From assembly GCA_013360585.1 (NCBI GenBank), contig JABWBH010000026.1, positions 1 through 56,356 on the forward strand: a stretch of 56,356 nucleotides of DNA, in the 5' to 3' direction. The position numbers and the translations under genes are program-made. Every line of letters starts with the position of its first letter. Within the stretch, counting starts at the first letter, position 1. The notes under the pieces are model-generated. The model did not search any database. It was not told the DNA's origin and worked only from the letters and a program-made list of their open reading frames with translations. Below are positions 51,891 through 56,356 of the stretch, piece by piece. The stretch comes from Phycisphaerae bacterium. GTDB lineage: Bacteria > Planctomycetota > Phycisphaerae > UBA1845.

Positions 51891-53033
51891 ATGAAAAAAA
51901 TCCGACTTTTCACGCCCGGTCCGGTCATGATCCCCGAGGACACGATGCTGGAGATGGCCCGCCCGATCGACCATCACCGCACCGCCGCGTTCCGCGAATC
52001 CTTCAAGGAGCTAGGCTCGCTGCTGCAATACGTCTTCCAGACCAGCGGAACGTGCGTGACGATCACCGGCAGCGGAACCGCCGCGGCCGAGGCGGCGATC
52101 GTCGGCTGCTGCCCGCCGGGGCATAAGGCGCTGGTGGGCCTCAACGGCAAGTTCGCCGAACGCTGGGCGAAAGTCTGCACGAACTTTGGCATCCCGCACA
52201 CCGCGATGCCCGTCGAGTGGGGCACGGGCGTCAAGGCGGCCGACGTCGAGGCGCAATTCAAGGCCGACCCCAGGCTCGACACGGTCATCATCGTTCACAG
52301 CGAGACCTCGACGACGGCGCTGTCCGACGTGGCGGCGATCGCCAAGGTCACGCGGGCGCATAACGCGATTTTGATCGTGGACGGCATCACGGCCGTCGGC
52401 GCGATCCCGGTGAAGATGGATGAGTGGGGCGTGGACGTGTACATCACCGGCTCGCAGAAAGCGCTGATGCTGCCGCCGGGGCTGGGGTTCCTCGCGGTCA
52501 ACGACCGCGCCTGGCAGCGCATCGACTCGGGCAAGACCACGACGCTGTACAACGATCTGAAGGCGTACCGCAAGTCGCTGGAAAAAAACGACGTGCCTTA
52601 CACGCCGGCCAACACGTTGATCCTCGGCGCGGTTCACAACCTGCGCAAGATCAAGGAGCGCGGGCTGGAAAACATCTGGAAGGAGACGGCGCTTTTCGCC
52701 CGCGCCACCCGTGCCGCCGTCGCCGCCCTCGGCTTGAAAACCTACGCCAAGGATCCGACGGACTCGGTGACCGGCATCTGGGTTCCGCAGGGCGTGGACG
52801 AGGCGAAGCTGCGCAAAACCCTTCGCGGCGATTTCGGCCAGCAGTGGGCCGGCGGCCAGGGCGACCTCGAAGGCAAAATCGTCCGCATCACCCACATGGG
52901 TTACATGGACATCTTCGACACGCTGGGCGGCATCGCGGCGCTGGAGCTGGCGCTCAGGAAGAACGGTTACAACACCCCGATCGGCGCGGGCGTATCCGCG
53001 GCGCAGAAGGTGTTTGCGGAGGCCCTGGGGTAG
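51891..53033 (+). CDS. Alanine-glyoxylate / serine-pyruvate aminotransferase family protein
   Basis: This 380-residue class V PLP enzyme has FTPGPVMIPEDTMLEMARPIDHHR at the N-terminus (family signature), TGSGTAAAEAAI, IIVHSETSTTALSDVAAI, VDGITAVGAIPVKMDEWGVD, and the PLP lysine in ITGSQKALMLPPGL. Substrate could be serine-pyruvate, alanine-glyoxylate or serine-glyoxylate. ATG 51891 starts the conserved region; GGAAAGG upstream is a usable Shine-Dalgarno. Confidence 0.9.
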   Translation: MKKIRLFTPGPVMIPEDTMLEMARPIDHHRTAAFRESFKELGSLLQYVFQTSGTCVTITGSGTAAAEAAIVGCCPPGHKALVGLNGKFAERWAKVCTNFGIPHTAMPVEWGTGVKAADVEAQFKADPRLDTVIIVHSETSTTALSDVAAIAKVTRAHNAILIVDGITAVGAIPVKMDEWGVDVYITGSQKALMLPPGLGFLAVNDRAWQRIDSGKTTTLYNDLKAYRKSLEKNDVPYTPANTLILGAVHNLRKIKERGLENIWKETALFARATRAAVAALGLKTYAKDPTDSVTGIWVPQGVDEAKLRKTLRGDFGQQWAGGQGDLEGKIVRITHMGYMDIFDTLGGIAALELALRKNGYNTPIGAGVSAAQKVFAEALG

Positions 53034-53435
53034 GCCGCGGCGGCCCGACCTCCCCTCCGGAACGGAATCCTTCGGCGATCGTATGAAATCGCTGTGTTGC
53101 GCGAGCGGTACTAACCTCGAATTTCGCCGTTTTTGAAAGTTGGATATCCCTCGGATGATCGAGGGCATCGGAACGGCGGCTCCGAGGTTTGAGACGCCGG
53201 TGTTTCCAGCGGGTGCTGCAAAACCTCAATGCCTGCGGTTTCACTCGGGTTCATGTCCAAGCGAGCGCCGACCTCCGCAAGCGTCGCCCGAGGCACATCG
53301 GACGGAGAAGAACCGGAGGGTTGAAAGGAGGATCATCGCATTCAACGCGATACTCAATACGAGGATCGCCTGCACGAGGATCGCCTGCGCCCAGCTTGGT
53401 TGGAGACTCGTTTGCCCCTGCGCACCGTTCTGGTG
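53034..53435. other. Gap between convergent genes, with a 15-bp tandem duplication
   Basis: 402 bases with no supported gene. ACGAGGATCGCCTGC is duplicated in tandem at 53359-53388. Short antisense frames here lack domain content and are not called. Confidence 0.55.
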
Positions 53436-54746
53436 TCATCCGTGCCTTGCCGCGTCGGACACCGCCCGCCGCCTCACCTTCTTCATCGCGAACTCCGGCG
53501 CTTCCTTCACACACGTCCACAGAATCTTCAACCCCAACCCCAACGTGCCGAAAAAGCTGCGCACGACGCCTTCCGTTGGCGCAGGACCCAGGTCGGTGTA
53601 GCCGTGCTCGGTCGGCGTCACCTTCTCCCAGTTGTGGAAGAGGCGCCCCCAGGCGCTGGTGACGGCCTGCCGGACGCGAGCGCGACCCAGCACGGGATAC
53701 CAGAACCAGTCGTGATAGATCACGCTGGCGATGTACGACCACGGCGCGAGCCACGTCTTCAGCGACCACTCCAGCGGCTTCTTTAATCCGCCCCAGTAAA
53801 TCCTGTGCTGCATCCGCGACGCGAAGGTCATCTTCTTGAACGGTCCGGCGAAGTGCCAGTTCTCTGACGCCGCATCGAGGTCGCCGACGAATTCGATCTG
53901 CCGCGGATCGCCAACCCCCAGTCCCCGCTCGTGCGCCAGGCGGATGAACTTTACATCGCGCAGCGGGTCCATGCCCATCAGCTTCGCCGCGGCCGCGTCG
54001 ATCGCCACCTGGTCCGCCGACGCCAGCAGCACGTTCTTCACGTACGGCACCATGCACCGCGGCCCCGGCCCGTCGCCGGCGAACGTGCCGTCCATCACCG
54101 CGAACAGACCCCTGTGGATCTTCTTCTGGATCATCAGCAGATCCACAAGCGTTTCATGGATGACCGGGTGCGTCCAGTGGCGATGCTCGTTGAGCAGGCC
54201 TCCGAAGGCGTTCTTCATCGCGCCGGTCATCGTGGTGAAGATGTGCGTCTTGACCGTCGGCAGGTGCAGGATGTTCTCGCCGAGGAACCGACGCGGAATC
54301 GAAAAACCCTTCGGATACACCTCGTTGAGGCAGAGGAACTCCTTCGTCAGCTCGCCGACCGCGTCGCGCACGTTGATCCACTCCTGATCCGCCTCGTACA
54401 GGTGGATGTTCCGCAGGCCGTACTTCTCGACGACGTTGACCTGCTTGTTCTCACGCTCGCCGAGTCGGGCGTCGATGACCACCGTGCGGTTGTGGCAGGC
54501 GTGGATCAGCTCGCGTCGGTACCCGTCGGCGAGCATCGCGCGGATGACGCCTTCAAGCTGCCACGGGGTGGTGGACGTGGCCGGGTAGAAGAAGTGCCAG
54601 GAGATGTTGACCTTCAGCGCGGTATCAACAGCCGGGTCCAGCACCGACCGATAACCCGCCAGCCGCATCACGCGGGCGTAATCGTCGAGGACGGTTTCCG
54701 GCGACGTTCGGACGATGGCGACTTTGGAGTTTGGCATACGGTTCAA
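53436..54746 (-). CDS. DUF362 domain protein
   Basis: This 436-residue protein has the DUF362 layout: SKVAIVRTSPETVLDDYARVMRLAG start, VKTHIFTTMTGAMKNAFGGLLN (the conserved K-THxxxxxTGxxKNxFGxL motif), and ADQVAIDAAAAKLMGMDPLRDVKFIRLAHERGLG. Members often carry a ferredoxin domain; none is visible here. C-terminal helices (LKTWLAPWSYIASVIYHDWFWYPVLG) could associate with membrane. Function of the family is not established. Confidence 0.87.
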   Translation of the reverse strand: MNRMPNSKVAIVRTSPETVLDDYARVMRLAGYRSVLDPAVDTALKVNISWHFFYPATSTTPWQLEGVIRAMLADGYRRELIHACHNRTVVIDARLGERENKQVNVVEKYGLRNIHLYEADQEWINVRDAVGELTKEFLCLNEVYPKGFSIPRRFLGENILHLPTVKTHIFTTMTGAMKNAFGGLLNEHRHWTHPVIHETLVDLLMIQKKIHRGLFAVMDGTFAGDGPGPRCMVPYVKNVLLASADQVAIDAAAAKLMGMDPLRDVKFIRLAHERGLGVGDPRQIEFVGDLDAASENWHFAGPFKKMTFASRMQHRIYWGGLKKPLEWSLKTWLAPWSYIASVIYHDWFWYPVLGRARVRQAVTSAWGRLFHNWEKVTPTEHGYTDLGPAPTEGVVRSFFGTLGLGLKILWTCVKEAPEFAMKKVRRRAVSDAARHG

Positions 54747-54955
54747 GGTTCACATCTAATGTCGAGTGCCGCTTTCCGCCTATCCGTCTCCCTCCGTCTC
54801 GGCTGCGGCCGGCGCTTCATTATAGTCGTCCAGAGCACCCCGCGAAATCAGACCATCAGCGCAAGCCGCCCCCGGTGTGCTGGGTTTGTTGTGTGAGGAA
54901 AAAGATACTCAGCCCGGCTTTCGCGCTTATCCGCCCGTTGAAAAAGGAGCCCGTC
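54747..54955 (-). promoter_or_regulatory. Gap with candidate promoter of the DUF362 gene
   Basis: On the minus strand TATAAT (54824-54819) lies about 70 bases before the DUF362 start, with a weak TTTCGC at -35 position. Nothing else is seen in the gap. Confidence 0.4.
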
Positions 54956-55297
54956 TCACCGGGGCGCGAATCTCGCCGAAAAAACCGTCATCCCTAAGGC
55001 TGATCGTGAGTTCTTCAACGGGCCGATGAGCGGCTTGGCGACCGCGAACGCGTCGGTCTCTCTGCTTTCCTGCGACCGCCACCGATACCGCGAGTCGTCC
55101 AGACCCGTGTCCCACGCATCCGTGGTCGCCATCCGCACGCCGAAAGCGTCACAATGCTGCGCGGCCAGGGCGCGGTCCGTTTCCGCACCCGTGTAGAGCA
55201 GAAGGGCGCTCGTCCCGCCGAAGAGGTCCGGCAGCACCCAGTGATCGAAGTTGTCCCCAGGATCGGCATCCACGATCAGCAAACATCTCGATCCCAC
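54956..55297 (-). CDS. Small ORF of unknown function in the lower-GC island
   Basis: This frame of about 113 residues (GTG 55297) reads MGSRCLLIVDADPGDNFDHWVLPDLFGGTSALLLYTGAETDRALAAQHCDAFGVRMATTDAWDTG and overlaps the upstream gene's end by 22 bases. A TTG at 55282 also fits. It has the look of an alpha/beta domain, and the partner position would suit an immunity or accessory protein. That is speculation. Confidence 0.4.
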   Translation of the reverse strand: MGSRCLLIVDADPGDNFDHWVLPDLFGGTSALLLYTGAETDRALAAQHCDAFGVRMATTDAWDTGLDDSRYRWRSQESRETDAFAVAKPLIGPLKNSRSALGMTVFSARFAPR

Positions 55298-55806
55298 ATG
55301 GCTTGAACCAACATCGCCAACTTGGTTTGCAGCGACGAGGAAAGACCGTGACTTGTGCACAATGCAAGCAGCTCATTTACGTCGCGCGTACTTGATGTAC
55401 TCGGGGTGAGAATCAGTTGCGCAGTACCTGCCGTGATGCGAAACACGCCCTTCTTGTTGACTATCAACTTGATGTGCGTGAGAGCTGCAGTTCCAAACAG
55501 CCAAACGAACCCAACCAGACCACAGCCCACAGCCCACCAGATGTCATTCAAGGAACGCAAGGCCAGCGCGGAAGCGATCGCTGAGGCTATCAGAGCCACG
55601 CTCGTGCCCAGCATCCGACGCCAGCTCGCCACTGCGTAGCCGGGTTCTTCATACCCAAAATGACAAATCCGGCATTCTCGGTGACCCTGTCCACCCAAAG
55701 TGGTCAGCGGGGACTGACAGCAAACGCACAATTGCAGCTCTGAGCAAGGCACCACGTACATGCCAGATCGCATACTCGTAATCCCACCCACTGCAATCGT
55801 ATTCAT
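55276..55806 (-). CDS. Small zinc-ribbon membrane protein in the lower-GC island
   Basis: This 176-residue protein has a CxxC pair motif (CVCCQSPLTTLGGQGHRECRICHFG), then two hydrophobic helices (MLGTSVALIASAIASALAL and IWWAVGCGLVGFVWLFGTAAL) and a soluble tail. Its ATG 55806 overlaps the preceding gene's stop (ATGA), so it is translationally coupled. The lower GC and codon use differ from the rest of the window. Confidence 0.6.
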   Translation of the reverse strand: MNTIAVGGITSMRSGMYVVPCSELQLCVCCQSPLTTLGGQGHRECRICHFGYEEPGYAVASWRRMLGTSVALIASAIASALALRSLNDIWWAVGCGLVGFVWLFGTAALTHIKLIVNKKGVFRITAGTAQLILTPSTSSTRDVNELLALCTSHGLSSSLQTKLAMLVQAMWDRDVC

Positions 55807-56297
55807 GGCTTGTTCCATAGGAACGCGAGATACTCTTTCGCTCGCTCTTGTGATGCCTCGCCGAAAAGGGTATGGAAGAAGCCAATAAACGCATTAGCCA
55901 CGAAACTCCCATACTGTCCTGCCAAGGCAGCACCAATCTCGAGTGCAAGGTCTTCCCATGGCAATGCGCCCATGGCGCCTGTGCTGAACCCTCCTCCTGC
56001 AAACCCGATGAAGCAATTCGCCGCCACCCAACCCCAAGAGTCTCCATTCAACCCGCTTAGTAGACCGGAACTAATAGCGCCCGCTATCGCTCCAGCGATC
56101 CAAGGTGCTGCCGGAAAAAGTGGGGCAAGAACAAAACCCAAGACCCCGCCAACCAGACCAGCAAGAAATCCCACGCCAAAACTCTGCCACGTCTTGTGGA
56201 ACCACGCGTTTATCAGGCCGGTCAGGAGCGCCACTCCGAGGACGATGAGTCCGGCTGCTAATCCCAAATCAAGCGTTAAATAGTGCCAGGTTGCCAC
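55803..56297 (-). CDS. Gly/Ala-rich membrane protein; frame open to the window end
   Basis: This frame reads 164 residues from GTG 56297 with several Gly-rich hydrophobic segments (GLAAGLIVLGVALLTGLINAW, GFLAGLVGGVLGFVLAPLFPAAPWIAGAIAGAISSGLL, FIGFAGGGFSTGAMG). The frame has no stop up to the window edge at 56356, so it may be the 3' end of a larger gene. Its Gly-rich repeats recall linker regions preceding C-terminal toxin domains of Rhs-like proteins, but no Rhs core is visible. Start is doubtful. Confidence 0.5.
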   Translation of the reverse strand: MATWHYLTLDLGLAAGLIVLGVALLTGLINAWFHKTWQSFGVGFLAGLVGGVLGFVLAPLFPAAPWIAGAIAGAISSGLLSGLNGDSWGWVAANCFIGFAGGGFSTGAMGALPWEDLALEIGAALAGQYGSFVANAFIGFFHTLFGEASQERAKEYLAFLWNKP

Positions 56298-56356
56298 GTT
56301 GGTGTCACCGGTGTGGCAGCGCGCAGATGGAGCGCGGCGGCCGGGCGGTCGCGTGA

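Noticed and set aside
53111-53296. 61-codon minus-strand frame in the gap before the DUF362 gene
   Set aside because: No domain and Pro/Ser-rich chance composition.
1-56356. CRISPR arrays, rRNA genes, prophage or integrase genes
   Set aside because: None seen; the repeats here are short palindromes or tandem units without regular spacers.

Overview
The window is about 56 kb of very GC-rich bacterial DNA with strong GC3 bias, which creates long spurious antisense frames. Several features point to Planctomycetota, perhaps a Phycisphaerae-like lineage: zinc-ribbon membrane proteins, DUF2723 and DUF362 proteins, HEAT-repeat lipoproteins, an enlarged membrane pyrophosphatase, an archaeal-type phosphohexomutase and abundant GC-rich palindromic repeats. 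That placement is inference. No rRNA is present. One tRNA-Arg(CCG) is present. GTG and TTG starts are frequent and often have a clear Shine-Dalgarno sequence.

Layout. 0.1-2.7 kb: a divergent cytochrome bd-type oxidase subunit I fused to a C-terminal c-type heme domain, coupled to a second membrane subunit. 2.7-3.4 kb: a repeat cluster and a Y1 (REP-associated type) transposase gene. 3.5-8.6 kb: tRNA-dihydrouridine synthase, then a coupled glycosyltransferase / DUF2723 / flavin oxidase operon. 8.6-12.8 kb (minus): phosphohexomutase and dnaA, then a double GNAT protein. 13.1-18.2 kb: an Mla/MCE-type lipid transport operon (HEAT lipoprotein, STAS, permease, ATPase, MCE protein) ending in a geranylgeranyl-reductase-like flavoprotein. 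18.3-20.4 kb (minus): purB-pyrE. 20.6-25 kb: a secreted FlgT/LPP20-like protein and an unusually large K+-dependent-type membrane pyrophosphatase with a good terminator. 25.4-29.4 kb: planctomycete-type unknowns and an RdgC-like protein. 29.4-41.2 kb (minus): galE, a small unknown, an ABC ATPase with a MacA-like adaptor but no permease, alanine dehydrogenase, a Nif3-like protein, a TPR lipoprotein, an M1 aminopeptidase with HEAT repeats, a UPF0173 hydrolase and a SelW-like selenoprotein. 41.2-48.1 kb: repeats, a CPBP protease, a double CDGSH protein, an isochorismatase-like hydrolase, a ferredoxin, the tRNA, a phospholipase-C-like protein, a GNAT, a TlpA-like thioredoxin and ClpS. 48.3-54.7 kb: a lipoprotein, a GH31 glycosidase carrying an in-frame repeat insertion, an aminotransferase and a DUF362 protein. 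54.9 kb to the end: a lower-GC island of three overlapping ORFs that may have been acquired.

The two strongest unusual signals are (1) a SelW/Rdx gene with an in-frame UGA and a bacterial SECIS-like hairpin (40909-41154, minus), and (2) a Y1/RAYT transposase bordered by hairpin modules with compensatory stem changes, with the same module order recurring about 38 kb away. Everything here was read by eye; no database search was run.
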